64,000 bases of DNA from Cichorium intybus (GCA_023525715.1 CM042011.1:61446354-61510353); one strand, 5' to 3'; shown: positions 11,318 to 24,495, counted from the first letter of the stretch. Notes: a model not told the origin generated them from the sequence alone. Translations and numbers: made by a program.

Positions 11318-12237
11318 GATATTATAATATTTATTATGCTAACTCATTTTAAATAAACGTTAGTTTTTAGTTGTTAAATTTGACGACAAAATATATTTTT
11401 AATGTTATTGTATATGTAATGTGTAAAATTTGTTGAATCGGTATACGATAGCCTCTAGCATGATCAATTGGTATATTGTTATTATTTTGTATTTAAATAA
11501 ATTATTATTTAAAATTGATATCAACATTCAACAACCAATTTAGTTGAAGTTGAAAATACATGATTTTTATATTTAATGTTAGTATTATTCATTATTTTAA
11601 ATTCCATAAGTATCAATTAACTATATTAATGTTAAAACCATTTGGAATTATAGTGATTTAATGATAAGTAAGATTAGTTAGAATTAAAGAGTTTTGACAT
11701 TAAAATAACTATTTAATGGAATCAGTTAATTTTCATTGAATATGTGGTTTAATATAAATAGTTAACTTCAACCACATGAAAGGCGATTGAATTATTTTAG
11801 TGCAATTGTGTAGGATATGAGAAGCAACAAATCTTAAAAATAAAAATGTTATAATGAGACGAGGGATGGTATTTGTTTATGATATAATATATTTGTCTTT
11901 ATTTTTGTATTTTCATTTTTTGTTGCAAATAAATGCAAAATAATTATGATGCAAAATAACTAAATATCTATTTTCAAGCATATTAATTTGAATATTATTT
12001 GTTAATTGCATTATATTATTATAACTACTTTAAAATATTTAATTTTCAGCTTTCTAATAGATATCTATTTTGTTATTATTGTTAAATATAATGTCAAAAG
12101 TGCATATCAACATTTTATTTTAGTATAAGAGTATTATTTTATAGTTAACAACAATAAACTAATTATTATTCACAATATATATTTGTTAGTATATTTATTA
12201 TATAATTTTTATTCCTACGCAACGCGCGGGTATTCGC
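10407..12237 (+). mobile_element. Helitron-like unit A (degenerate ends)
   Basis: The putative 5' end TCTATATAAATCTTATAAAG follows an A. The 3' end ACGCAACGCGCGGGTATTCG then CCTTG is a degenerate version of a plant Helitron terminus (hairpin, then ATTCGTCTAG). Its subterminal parts resemble units B and C: AGTATAAGAGTATTATTTTA near the 3' end, and the 5' phrase ending in GAAACCTCCACAACTTTTCA. No RepHel coding sequence was seen, so it is non-autonomous. It contains a (TA)n run at 11265-11315. Confidence 0.55.
11265..11315. repeat. (TA)n microsatellite
   Basis: Uninterrupted TA dinucleotides inside Helitron-like unit A. Confidence 0.95.
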
Positions 12238-13039
12238 CTTGTAAATATTATAAAAGAGGTCATTCAAATTAATATGGTTCAAGATAGGTCTCATTTTCGC
12301 ATCATATTCATTCGAAACCTCCACAACCTTTCATCTTTCAACTAATTAATAGAAACCACTCAAGAGTTTTAACATGTATATTATAATTACTAAGTATTTA
12401 AACTAATATGATATAATTTATGAGTATCAAATGAATTCTAGTTGAATAGGTTTTTTAGTTAAAAGAGGTCAATGATTTGAGTAACACATAAATACAAATC
12501 ACATACAAAGTCAGAGAAAACATATAGAAAGAATAAAACAAAAGTTTAAAGACTTTTTGTGTTGGTTTGAGTTTTTTGGCTATATTTCGATCCATATTAC
12601 AATGTTAAAGTTTTAAATTTATAAGTTTGTTATATATTACTAGAGTAACTTGATAATTTTGTTTATGTCTTACAGATTAAAAACGATCATACTACCATTA
12701 TCGACGAACAAAACGTGAGTATATGAAACAAATTTTACAATGAGATTATATTCTATTTTATCACGTTTTATGCTTATTTTATAACTCAAACTCAAGCTTA
12801 TGTAATTAGTTGATGATTTGGATTTTTATTTGAGATTTTTAGTATTCTTATTTGATCAATTATAATAGTATACATCTTCATATGATATAAGCTTTGATAT
12901 TTTATTATCATGTGTTATGTTCGTGCTTTCAAAATAAAATCTTATTTATATATTTGGGTCTTTATTATTTTGAAAGAACTTTATACGTAATAGTTCATAG
13001 ATGTTATATTTTGGTATCTATAGTTAAAATGCCATTTGA

Positions 13040-13150
<111 letters not shown>

Positions 13151-15043
13151 CGTTTTAAAAAATTGTTGGAAAAATAAAGCATTATATATTTATCTAAAAA
13201 TTTTATTTAAGTAATGTATTTTATTGATTAAATTTTTTGCCTTTTCAACTATATGGTAAATAATTATTTCTAATATATTAAATCTATATGATTTATTTAA
13301 TTAATCTATTTAAATGATTAAACTTTTCTACTTTTGGCTATATGGTAAATTCATTAATTTAGTTAATCAAACCAATATGGTTTAAGATAAATTATTTATC
13401 TTTGATCATATGAAGTTGAATTATTTAAATTTATTAATTATTATATATTAACATTAATTTTTTTAATTACCTCATACTTACGGTGTGATTATTTATTATT
13501 AAGTAATGATCAGTTAAATAAGTTTTATAAAAAAATATGTTAATCAATTTAGTAGTTAATAAATGTTGAAACTTTCATAATTAACTCTTCAAATTTCTAC
13601 TTAAAACTATAGATAAAATATATATCATTTACCAATTCATTTGATTTTTTTATTTTTCTTAATATTAAAAACTAGTATTAACCTTTTTAATTACTTCCTA
13701 CTTATGGTATGATCATTAATTATGAAATAATCGATAGTTGAATGTAGGTTTTACAAAAACAATATTAAGCAATTAAGTAGCTAAAGAAATTTGAAAATCT
13801 CATAACTTTTCAAATTTCTAACAAAGGCTATTATTAACTAAATTTATTGTTGTCTTAAAAATACAATAACTTTATTAAATAAATTCTCATATATTTATAT
13901 TGTTGGTAAAATTGAAAAGTTTTCCAGATAAAGCTTATTTTATTAACCAAAAAAACTTAATATTAAAGGCTATATTTTCAACTTATTTATTCAAATATGT
14001 ATTAGATTATGTTATCTTTATTACATATTTTTAATGTACTATAACTTAGACCATCAAAACTAATATGGTCCAATATAAATCATTTATCGTTTAACATATT
14101 AACTTGAAAATGTTTAATTTGTTGATTATTAAAAATTAATGTAAAACTTTTCAATTAATTCATATGTACAGTATTATTATTGGCTATCAAGCAATGCGTA
14201 ATTGAATAACATTTATAAAAAAAACATGTTAATCAAATAAGTAACTGATAAAACTTAAAACAATACTCATCAGATTTCTACCTAATACTATAGTATACTA
14301 TTTTATTGTTGTTCATAAGTGCAATATTTTGATTAAATAAATTCTCACATATGCTTATATTGTTGATAAATTTAAAAAATATCATATTAAACAAATAATT
14401 TATCATGTTGTCTGGATAAAACTTCTTTTTGCTAACCAAACAGCCAAATTTAAGAGGTTATATTTTGACTTATTTATAAAAAGATTTATGAGATCATGCT
14501 TTTTTATTACAAGTAAAAAAAGTCAAATGAAAAGATAATATTAAAAGGGATTCAATTAAATGAGCAAATACATAAAAAATTAAAATTGTATTTAAAAAAT
14601 TACAACCTCTAAATCATTTATAATCAGATGGATACCTTATATCAAATCTCACAAATTTTCAAATATTTTTATAGTAATTTCTCCCACAGCTATATGCAAT
14701 TTGAAAAGGACATTATACACTCTAATATCTATAATATTTTAATAATAATAAGTGGCTTTTAAAAATTTTCTATAAATTTTAATAGTAACGATTAGCTTTA
14801 ACATTAATTAATAATAAAAGTAATTAACAGTAACATAAAATTATAAATTACATAATGTTACCTTAAAAAAGGCTGATATATTAAAAGAAAACGTCATGGT
14901 CGAAATTAAAAGATGATAAAATAAGTAAATTATTAATTAGTTATAACAATAGTTAAAAATAACACTAATCGAGAATTATACATACTTTTTTCATGTATAA
15001 GTCGTGGGTAAATACCATTGGATAATATTGTTCAAAATAATTG

Positions 15044-15180
<137 letters not shown>

Positions 15181-16172
15181 ATTTAGTGTAAGAAATATTA
15201 TTCTATAGTTAATGTAAATAACATAAGGATTTTTATATCTGTTACAACTTTAATTATATAGTTTTAACATGCGCAATGGGCGGACATTCATCTAGTATAA
15301 TATAAAACAATCATTTTTACTCTAATCATATTTATTTGAAATCTCGAACTTTTCAACATATTTTTCAATTATTATATTAAATCTTTGATTTTTCTAATTT
15401 CAATATTAACTATTTGTTATTCTAATTTCAATATTAATTCTTTACTTTTCAACATAATATAATTAATTTATTAATTTAAATATGTTACTAAATCAAAAAC
15501 ATAAATAAAATATTGTTCATTTGAAACCCTTATTATATAATTACTAACTTAATATACTTACTTTAATAAATGATTCTTATTATATATTCAATTATAAGTA
15601 CAATAATTTTATTAAATATATTGACATATGTGTTTATATTGTTGGTAAATTTAAAAATATCATATTAAATAAATAAATTATTATGTTAATTAAATGTAAT
15701 CAAGAGTTGAGATAAATAATTTTTTGCTAACCAAACAACTCAATTTTAGAGACTATATTTTTTACTTGTTTATTCAAAGATATGTTAGATTTTTTTATTA
15801 CAAGTTAATGAGTAAGTAAAACTAACATCAGTAAATAAACAAATGGATTAAAAGAATTTAAAATTGTATTCAAATATTTATAACCTTGAAATCATTTATA
15901 ATTATCACATAGGTATTTTATTTGAATATCCCACATTTTTCAAAGATTTAGTATCAATAACTTTTTTTAATTATAAGTAATAGTTTTAAAGAGTCTTTTG
16001 TAACCTTTTGATAATAATAAGTGGTTGTTAACAAGAAATAATAATCGTTGGTGTTTTAAATAAGCATCATGATCGAAATTAAAATATGGTCATATTACTA
16101 AATTTTAAATTAATTAATCATAAAAATAGTTCAAAGTAACATTAAATCAAGAATTGTGTTTAATTAAATTAA

Positions 16173-16365
16173 GAGTAAACTACATAAACACTCCCTAAAG
16201 TATCCCAAAACTATCAAAGGGAACCCAACTATCCGTTTTTCCCTTTATGAGTCACTTACCTTTGCATATATCAACAGATTGGTCTCTCTGATCGTTACCC
16301 TCGTTAAACTCCCGTCAAACCCGCCCCATATGTCCATCATGTGGGGGTATTTTTGTCCATTCGCA
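16173..16365 (+). repeat. MULE left terminal inverted repeat
   Basis: 193 bp, starting GAGTAAACTACATAAACACT and ending at ATTCGCA. It pairs with 21008-21200 at about 95% identity counted by eye. Confidence 0.92.
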
Positions 16366-16513
16366 TTTCCGTTGTTGCAGGTTATGATTTAGCGCCATTA
16401 ATGACAGTCACTTCATCAACCACCTGAAGATTTCATCGATTCAACTTATACCCACAGAGTCTTCATTCTTGGAGCATTCTATCGTCACAACACTTTCAAG
16501 CCGAAGACAAAAA

Positions 16514-19500
16514 ATGTGGGTAGTTAGAGTTACGCAGGAAGACGGCACAGTGATAAATGCATACGGTAAGCTTAAAGCTTTACACTTTAAACTTCATATG
16601 TATAGGAACTTACACACAAATGGTTTTGATTTTACAGATGCTAAGAGCTTGTTCTTCACCGTGAAACTCCACTACGGTGGATAATTTCAAATGAAACCAA
16701 ATTTAGAGTATTGTAACGGGAATGTAAGGTATGTCGATAATGTAGAGGCCAGTCGGTTCAACCACGATGAAATGTTATCGATTCTTAGGGTTTTGTGTTG
16801 CGATATAGACGAACCTCTGTATATACACTACCTTCTACCGGGGATTAGCTTAGAAAAAGGGTTGATTCCGTTAGGTTATCCGGCGGATTACAAATCCCTT
16901 GAAACGTATGTCGTTATTGTCGGAGAGATTAGCTTCTTCGTGGAACACGGTGTATCAAAAGTCAACAACCACGGTAAGTCGCCGATCCCAAACTATTTGG
17001 CGGAAGACGGGTTTTTGATATCGTCTGAACTCAGGAAGATTCAAAACACACCGTCTCTTAGGGCTTCTTGTAGTAGGCAGTTGACATTTGATTTGAACGA
17101 ACCCTTCCACGAAAATGAACTTCAAAGTAATTTGGTTGCACCTTGTTTGGATATGGTGCTGTATGATCCGGCATGAAGGGCAGGGGAGGCTTCTTATGTG
17201 GTCCCTTTGGACAAACCTGCTTGGGAAGTGGAAACTTTGATTGAATTTTAATCTGATTTTTACGACCCTATCTTCACCTTCAACCTAGAGGATGCACAAT
17301 ATCAATGGGAGGTAAACACTAACCCTTTTCAAAATTTATCAGCCCTAACAGATAACGTTTGGTATGAATCAATGCGACAAACTAATGAAAACCTCCAACA
17401 AAGCAATACATTTGTCACACAATTTAGGGAAGAACTAGCAGCCTGTTCAAATAGTGGGCCTAAAAATGACAGTGATGATCGTAGCAGTGTGCATCTCGAT
17501 GAAGAAGAAACACTTGCTGATGAAGAAGGGGACAATGAAGTTTTATCTACTGTTATGGATTCTCCTTTGCAAGAGGAAGCAGCACAAGTCAATGAAGAGG
17601 AGGAGATGGAAGTTTCAAATAACAAGCTATTCAAATGTTATGATCCAGACATTAGTGAAAGAGAAATTTTTTAAATTCAATGGAGTTCGAAGTGGACCAC
17701 TGAGATGGGAGTAACAACGAAGTGGATTTTAAGGTAGGTGAATATTTTCCTGAAAAGAATGTTGTCAAAGAAGCGATACAAAATTTGTCTGTATACAAAA
17801 ACAGACAACTAAGGATGGTCAAAAATTATGGGGTTAGGATACGTGCAAGATGTCTTGGGGATGTTCCTGGTGGGCCAAACTTTGGTAGGAGACCTTTCAT
17901 ACAAATAAGACGAAAAAAATAATAAAAAAAAATAGTGAGATAGATTGCCCTTGGACATTGCACGTGTCTCAAACAAAAGAGGATGACAGGTGGAGGGTAA
18001 AAACATATTATCCGGTCCACACATGTTTGCCCAGTAGAGAAATTCAATCCTGTACGCAAGGGTATATTGCGAAGAAAATTATACAACAACTCCGGGGAAA
18101 CCCTAACATACCCACTTCTGCCCTAAAAGAGGAACTACAACGTACGTATAAGCTGAACTTGACTTTTATGAAAGTGCATCGAGCAAAGTCCATCGCCAAG
18201 AATAGGATAAGGAGAGATTATGAGAAACAGTACACAATGCTCAGAGATTACGCAATGGAACTCCAATTGAGGAATCTAGGTACGACAATTAAAATTGGTG
18301 TTGAATCCTATCATGTTTACAGTGATCAGACAAGGACCTTCAAACATATTTACATATATGTCTGGGTCCACTAAAGGAGGGGTTCAAATTAGGGCAACGG
18401 GAGATATTAGGTCTTGATGGGGTGTTCATGAAGGGACCATATCCAGGTCAAATTCTGAGTGCAGTTGGTTTAGATAGTAACAACGGAATATACCCAGTGG
18501 CATACGCGATTGTAGAAGCTGAAAACAAACTTTCTTGCTCTTGGTTTTTGGACTGTTTAGGAGGAGATCTTGAAATTGGGGAAAACACGAACTTCACTTT
18601 CATAAGTGATAGGCAAAAGGTACGTCACAATTGTTTTAACTTTATACTTTTCATTATGTACTGTTACATCTGTTTACATGTGGTTGAATTGCAATTATTT
18701 AGGGTTTGGTTCCAGCACTTGCTAGAGTTTTCCCAGCTGCGGAGCATAGGTATTGTGTTCGTCATATTCATGAGAATATGAAATTTCATTGGAAGGGAAA
18801 ACCAATAAAGGATCTCCTTTGTAAATATGCAAGAGCAGCTACAATCCCCCATTTCAAGGCAACAATGTTGGAGTTGAAGAATGTGAATAAAGAGGCTTTC
18901 GAGTGGTTGAACAAAATCCCACCAAAACATTGGAGTAGGAGTGGTTTTTCAGGTACAATGTACAGTTATTTTGTTACTAAGTTTTGCAAAACAAATTACT
19001 TCAAATGTTAATCACATAATAATTCATATTTGTAACATAACAATATTATGTAGGTCGTTGTCATTCAGATATCCTTTTGAATAATGTTTGTGAAGTGTTT
19101 AACTCAAAAATCGTGGAGGGAATGGACAGACCCATAATCTCATGTTTGGAGTATATTCTTGAGTACATGATGAAAAAATAGTGACTATCTAAAAGCATAT
19201 AGCAAGAAGTGAAGGATTGCTAACCCCAACTGCTCAATCATTGGTGGATAAAGTAAAGGAAGAGGCGTCGAAGTGTAGAAGCATTTTTAATGGTAATGAT
19301 AAGTATCAACTGTCTACAGAGTTTGGTGAACAGTTTGTTGTAGACATGACCAAAAAGGAATGCAGTTGTCGTAAATGGGAATTAACTGGGATACCTTGCA
19401 AGCATGTTGTTGCTGCGTTGTGGGACAAGGCATCTTATGGACAAAAAGTCCCACTGGTTGAGGAGATGGTGCATCCGTGTTATAGATTGGAAACATGGAA

Positions 19501-19877
19501 GAGTATGTACAAGTGTACCATTGAACCAATTAACGGACCTGATTTATGGCCAAAATCTGATTGCCCTACGACATTGGTTCACCCAAAGCATCACACTCAG
19601 GTATGTTTTTGATTAATTATTGTATTTGGTTTCAAAATTCAATTTAATAACGTGTTGCTTGATTATGCATTTGTTAAAACAGGTGGGACGACCTAAAGTG
19701 AAGCGTAGGAGGGGGTCGGATGAATCAACATCTCAAGGTAGTCAAAAGAAAAGGGGGCCATACAAACTGTCAAAAAAATATGTAACCGTGACATGTAGCA
19801 AGTGTAACAATCCAGGTCACGATGCGAGGTCTTGCAAGGATCAATCTGCCAAGGGAAAAGTGGTTAGTGACAAGTGA
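16514..19877 (+). pseudogene. MuDR-type MULE transposase gene, multiply broken
   Basis: Domains in order: a PB1-like MuDR N-terminal region (FTVKLHYGG; VRYVDNVEASRF), an acidic linker (17372-17674), a MuDR DNA-binding domain (VRIRARC; CPWTLHVSQ), and the MULE DDE core. In the core LGLDGVFMKGPYPGQIL holds the first Asp, FTFISDRQK the second, and NNVCEVFN the Glu. A SWIM zinc finger (CSCRKWELTGIPCKHVVAAL) and a C-terminal zinc knuckle (CSKCNNPGHDARSC) follow, with a stop at 19877. Apparent introns are 16566-16637, 18620-18702, 18953-19053 and 19601-19682. Lesions are stops at 16682 and 17174, frame changes near 17900 and 18350, and a single-base loss plus stop near 19180. The protein would cut and join MULE ends in the nucleus. 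No intact product is possible. Confidence 0.88.
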
Positions 19878-20677
19878 TTAACCTTTGAAGAATGGGAAGG
19901 GTTTATGTTTGGTGTTTGGTAGTATTTGGTTACGTTTATGAACAATCAGTTTAACTTATGTCTAAGACTTTTGGTGTTGTATGGTTAACAGTTTATGTGT
20001 TTGTTATGGTGCGTATTGTGTTATGTTTAAGACATTTGACTGTTGTTATTGGTGTGGTTTGTAACTTCGTTTCTAAACTATATGTAGTATTTGTGTGTTT
20101 GTTATGGTACGTGTTGTTCTTTTATTTGATTTTCAAATTCCCTAGTTGACAACGTTATTGTGTGTTGTGTTTTATATAACTACCATGTATGCGTACACAA
20201 ACAAAGATTTTGGTTGCCCATTTTTGAAGTAACAACAATATACTATTAGTTGTGGTTTATTACCTTGATAAATACATATGATCTTAAACTTTTGCTGATC
20301 ATACTATACGTAAACTGTACAATTATAAGGTAGAACGAGGCATATATAACAACATAAACTAATGACAATCACCATGATTATTCAATCTTTAAAAACGGAT
20401 CAAACAACTGTAGTTATCATTAATATATTGATTCATCAAGCTTACAAAATGGATCAAACATCCAAATCTAGGACAAACGTTAACTCCTACATTTGAATCC
20501 AAAATATTGACTAATCCCATAAACAAAAACATCAAACTCCCCCAAAATATGATGTTGTAAAACCCCCCTTACAATTACAGTTACGAGAATTCTTAAAACC
20601 AAAAACTAGTCAAACGTCGTAAACATCACAAAGATGATGAAGAACATCCAAGACACAACCAGAACCATCTTGTACCT

Positions 20678-20953
20678 TTAAGCTACCATGAGTTCACCTT
20701 GAAGTCGACATATTTCTTCAAAATACAACTGCCTCGCTTGCAACAACCCTGGAATGATCAATACGGATCTACTATACATGGGAGGGTCCGACCAACCCAC
20801 AAACCCAAGTTGATTGCATCTCCAGAATCACCTGCCTGGGTTTAGATTTGTCCAAAAAGTCGCTAGCCTGCCACATATGCAACGAACCATACCTGCTTCG
20901 CCGAGTCTTGGAATTCTACCACACCAAATGTGAGTCGTGAGTGTGTTAGACAT
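20678..20953 (-). pseudogene. GRF-type zinc-finger protein, one in-frame stop
   Basis: From an ATG at 20953 the - strand frame runs 91 codons to TAA, with a single internal TGA (20830-20828, codon 42). It contains VRCICGRLATFWT, then NLNPGR-stop-FWRC, then GFVGWSDPPM and IIPGLL. The C-x-C, NPGR-F-C and W-DPPM pattern matches plant GRF-type zinc-finger proteins, which are usually just over 100 aa. It lies inside the MULE in convergent orientation to the transposase, so it travels with the element. A nucleic-acid-binding accessory role is only an inference. The single stop suggests recent loss or possible readthrough. Confidence 0.72.
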
Positions 20954-21007
20954 TTGGAGTAAATGAGATTACTTTTCCTGCTTATATTAACATCCTACGG
21001 GGGCAAT

Positions 21008-21200
21008 TGCGAATGGACAAAAATACCCCCACGTGATGGGCACATGGGGCGGGTTTGACGGGAGATTAACGAGGGTAACGTTCAGAGGGACCAATCTGTT
21101 GATATATGCAAAGGTAAGTGACTCATAAAGGGAAAAACGGATAGTTGGGTTCCCTTTGTTAGTTTTGGGATACTTTAAGGAGTGTTTCTGTAATTTACTC
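21008..21200 (-). repeat. MULE right terminal inverted repeat
   Basis: 193 bp, reverse complement of the left TIR with about 10 mismatches. It ends at TTTACTC beside the 9-bp duplication TTAAATTAA. Confidence 0.92.
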
Positions 21201-21396
21201 TTAAATTAATACACAGGTCGCGGATAAAATTTATTGTGTAACATTAGTCAAAATGGTTGTAATTTTATACATAACTTAGTGTTAAAAACATTATTTCATA
21301 GTTAATGTCAATGACATAATCATTTTCAACAACGTATGTTTTTAAAATCTAACTACATAACTTTATGTTTGCACAACGCACGAACATTCGTCTAGT

Positions 21397-22436
21397 ATCT
21401 CTATAAAGACAAACGTAAACCCATCAAGGCCTAACGCATGATTTACCACAAGGCCACATCCTTTATCTCTTGCAGGAAAAAATCGACCTCCTGCATCATT
21501 TGATCTGTGTCTAAACACTTGAAACTGGCACTACTTTGGTCGCATCAAGCCTCATGATTTTTTTAAAAAATTCTTCATAAAATTAAAATAACCGCTTTCA
21601 CTCGATCCGGGCTATTAATCCAGTCTTTCATAATACCACGAATAGATGATCCCATCTTTTGCCATTGATCGTCTCGTGAATAATTTTGATATTTCCACCC
21701 CCTTCAATACCCCATTTGATTTTAGTTTTACCACAAATCATCCTTTCAATTTCTTAAATATCGCCAAGATCTTTAATTAGGTCAATCCTAGTACATATAA
21801 CACAACCATCTATAAGTTTATCCATGTCCTCCGATTTATTAACAAATGTTTTTTGCCATTGACTTCCTTTTTCTAAACCCCCTGTCAACTCTTTGCTTTA
21901 TTCTTCAACCATTTAAGTTTGTATTTAAACAATATGAACTTATTATCTTCCTGAAGTCCATTAAAATCGGCCCAATTTTGTCTCATCAAGCCATCAAAAC
22001 TATTCCAATCCATTAAAGAATTATAGAATTTAAAAGGTAAAGGCTTATAATCAAAAGATTCATCTTTCAATAAAATAGGACAATGATCGACAGATCGACT
22101 AAATACGATCCAAATTATGCACGAATATGTATGGGACCACATCAATAATCTTTCCCATGACCCAAAATCAGTCTAATTTCTACAAATTTTCCCCATTTAC
22201 TCATATGAGTAAATTTTCGGTCCCCATCACTACATCTACTAACTCTTCTTGAATAGTAAAATCATTAAAAACTTTTTCTAAAATATGACAAATTATTGTA
22301 CCATGTCTCTGTTTCTCATTGTTAACCACATTAAAGTCATTGAACAAAATAAAAGTACCTCCTCTTTGATGCATGAAAGAGGAAACAAACCCCCGTAAAG
22401 CTCTTTTGCTTGTCCCATCATGTGGCACGTAAACAT
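21397..22436 (-). pseudogene. LINE-2 endonuclease C-terminus and RT N-terminus
   Basis: The - strand open frame 22497-22201 reads NVYVPHDG, then GGTFILFNDFNVV and KQRHGT, the AP-endonuclease block containing a variant of the GDFN motif (NDFN). The next frame, 22145-21885, has RSVDHCPILL, the conserved SDHxP end of the endonuclease. Left of it, GLDGFTFVF near 21430 matches the start of LINE reverse transcriptase. The right edge is the solo LTR at 22437 and the left edge is the Helitron-like block. Confidence 0.8.
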
Positions 22437-23076
22437 TGTTAGAAATTTGGGATAAACAATGGCTTGGATCTCTGAAAATCGTGTATATCACTCTCAAATC
22501 AAAGTATTTCGATGGTACGATCGAAATTTTGATTGGATAAGATTCAAAGTTGATTCTAGACCAGATAATGTGAAAAAGATGAAGTTTTCGTACCTAAAAA
22601 ACTGACCAAAACGAGCATAAAACCAGTAAAAAATAGACAGAAAACTGTCGCTGGGCGCGCCACACGGGCCGTGTGGTTTATTCTGTTTCAAATTGCATTG
22701 ACCCGCACACGGGTCGTGTGGTTCTACACGGGTAGTGTACTTACTCAGATGGCATTCACACGGGTCGTGTGATATCCAAATTCAATCTGTTTCCAATATG
22801 TCTTGTGGTCGTGTCGATCCCAGCTAGGGGATCTGCCCCTTGGACCCCGCCAGGGGATGCCGCCCCTTGGACCTCGCTACCACTGGCGCTGTCCCCGAAC
22901 CCCCGTAAGTTTAGGGGCTTCGCCCCTAAATGACAGTGTACTTTTAATCTTGATTAAATTCAAACAAATGTGCACTCCGCACCTTCCTTACTTGTTTAAT
23001 GTTTGTCAAGATCATATTTGGTCATCAAGTTAATCCATTGCACTTAAATAACATTGGTAATATAAAATCATCAACA
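22437..23076 (-). mobile_element. solo LTR (640 bp) inserted in LINE-2 endonuclease
   Basis: On the - strand it begins TGTTGATGATTTTATATT and ends TCTAACA. Perfect 5-bp duplications AACAT lie at 22432-22436 and 23077-23081. The endonuclease reading frame resumes on both sides. The inverted-repeat motif GTGCGGAGTGCAC lies at 22982-22970, about 94 bp from the LTR start. It carries a hairpin array of CACACGGGTCGTGTG units (22660-22772) and GC-rich hairpins (about 22826-22936). No internal region is left. Same family as 4843-5593 and 31409-31869. Confidence 0.88.
22660..22772. repeat. array of four CACACGGG-CGTGTG hairpins
   Basis: Palindromes lie at 22660-22676, 22706-22720, 22725-22739 and 22756-22772, spaced 20-45 bp apart within the solo LTR. 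Stems are 5-7 bp with a 3-nt loop. Confidence 0.88.
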
Positions 23077-23600
23077 AACATTTAGCAAGAAACACTTAAG
23101 TTTCATACTAACCCATTTGCCTTCGATAATAACCACATTTTCTGTACTCATAACACTAGTTTTAACAAATATGGTAGGATCCCAAATTGAAATAATACCC
23201 CCGACAGGCCTTGACCGCTACTAATTGTATAGTCGAAATGAAAATCCCCTCACATACTTCTAACTTTAAACAAATCTAACTGCGACATTTTGGTTTATTG
23301 TAATTTCCAAAAATTTAACACCATGCTCCAAACACAATCTATTAACCCAACTCCTTTTTTATTTACATTACCATCACCAGAAATGTTTAAAGACAAAGTA
23401 TTCATTAATTATCGTCGGTCACACCAATACGAGCGATCAATTTTTTCAAATACTTTTTCCAATGGTGCATATGATATCCCAATCCCTTCCCGATGGCAAT
23501 GTACTTGAGCATCTCTTCGATCACCGAAAACCCTTCCTTTATTGTTTTCTTTTCTCTAAACTCTTGTTTTGAATTTTCTCGATAGGAACACGAGTTAGTG
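23077..23600 (-). pseudogene. LINE-2 endonuclease N-terminal part
   Basis: The - strand reading from 23600 leftward gives broken matches to the start of the LINE AP-endonuclease. These end in a VVIIEGKWV-like segment directly before the LTR insertion, and the frame continues as NVYVPHDG on the other side. Several stops are present. Confidence 0.6.
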
Positions 23601-23685
23601 TTGGTTTTTGTGCCATTTACACATATTTTCTATACGCACTGCTTTATTTTTTTGAATTCAATCAATCACAAAAAGAATCCACCAT

Positions 23686-24027
23686 CTACCCTATGGATGC
23701 ATCGGACTTGATAGGCTTGTGAAAACGAACCCCGTTGAAACCAGATGGCTTCAACGTTGACCTCAAAGTACCCATATTTTCTGCATCAGCCCTTTCCTTT
23801 CCCACCTCTTCAATGTGCCCTTCCTTTTCTACCTTATCAAATCTCCATTTAGTACCCAAGTCTCCCCATCGAAGACCACTCTTAAAAGTGTGACCCCTCT
23901 CCCCATTTTTTGTATATTCATCTTCATTGGAGACTTCCTCCACTTTACCATTTACACACACATCTTCCATATTTTCTTTACTTTCAACAATATTAATATC
24001 GTTATCCACATTTTCTTTTCCTTTCAT
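23686..24027 (-). pseudogene. LINE-2 acidic linker between ORF1-like region and endonuclease
   Basis: A 113-codon open frame rich in Glu, Lys and Asp lies just upstream (on the - strand) of the endonuclease. L1-type plant LINEs carry a similar low-complexity linker. It has no catalytic motif. The first part is repeated in the tandem copy at 24984-24766. Confidence 0.5.
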
Positions 24028-24144
24028 GTCATCAATTATTACATTATTTTGGAATCTTTGCCCATGTCATTCTTTTCATTGATGTCCTCCTCCCCATGTA
24101 CATCGACTTCCTCTTCGTCATTTGAGCATGCATCAGAAGACTTA

Positions 24145-24495
24145 GACCACTTGCAATACCCATCACATTGAACAAATGTGATGGGTGCCACGTCAGCGCC
24201 ACATCAGATTTTTCCCCTATCACACTCCATCACAACACACAATTTATGTCTATCACATTTCATCACACCACATCATCTTTTTTAATTAAAAAAATTCAAA
24301 AATAAAGGCTAATGGGAGCAAGCATGGTGTGCACCATATGCATAAAAGCTTGTACATCCTTGTGATTGGTTGTGATCAACCGTGATCACTATCACAATAC
24401 ATCACAATCACACTCTACACGGGGTGGTGTTCACGGTGTGATGGAGAGCCTAGTCAGCCATCACGGAAGCTCCATGATGAGTATTCCGCTTGGCC
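24145..24495. mobile_element. PIF/Harbinger-type MITE (351 bp), copy 1
   Basis: Ends GACCACTTGCAATACCCATC and, reversed, GGCCAAGCGGAATACTCATC form imperfect inverted repeats. TTA flanks both sides (24142-24144 and 24496-24498). The 3-bp TTA target duplication is typical of PIF/Harbinger. The interior is non-coding and rich in ATCACA motifs. Confidence 0.82.

Larger units (their letters stand above)
16173..21200 (+). mobile_element. Mutator-like element (MULE) with 193-bp TIRs
   Basis: Long terminal inverted repeats, 16173-16365 and 21008-21200, both start GAGTAAA and differ at about 10 of 193 positions by eye. A perfect 9-bp duplication TTAAATTAA flanks them (16164-16172 and 21201-21209), as expected for Mutator transposition. 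Inside are a spliced MuDR transposase pseudogene on the + strand and a convergent GRF zinc-finger pseudogene on the - strand. The ends are intact enough to be mobilised in trans, but its own transposase is broken. Confidence 0.92.
15296..21395 (+). mobile_element. Helitron-like unit C, hosting a MULE
   Basis: It begins right after the CTAG of unit B with sequence resembling the starts of A and B. It ends GCACAACGCACGAACATTCG then TCTAG (CTAG at 21392-21395), a recognisable though decayed hairpin-plus-CTAG terminus. Immediately after it LINE-2 coding resumes. Its own AT-rich body is about 1.1 kb; the remainder is the 5-kb MULE at 16173-21200. Confidence 0.6.
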
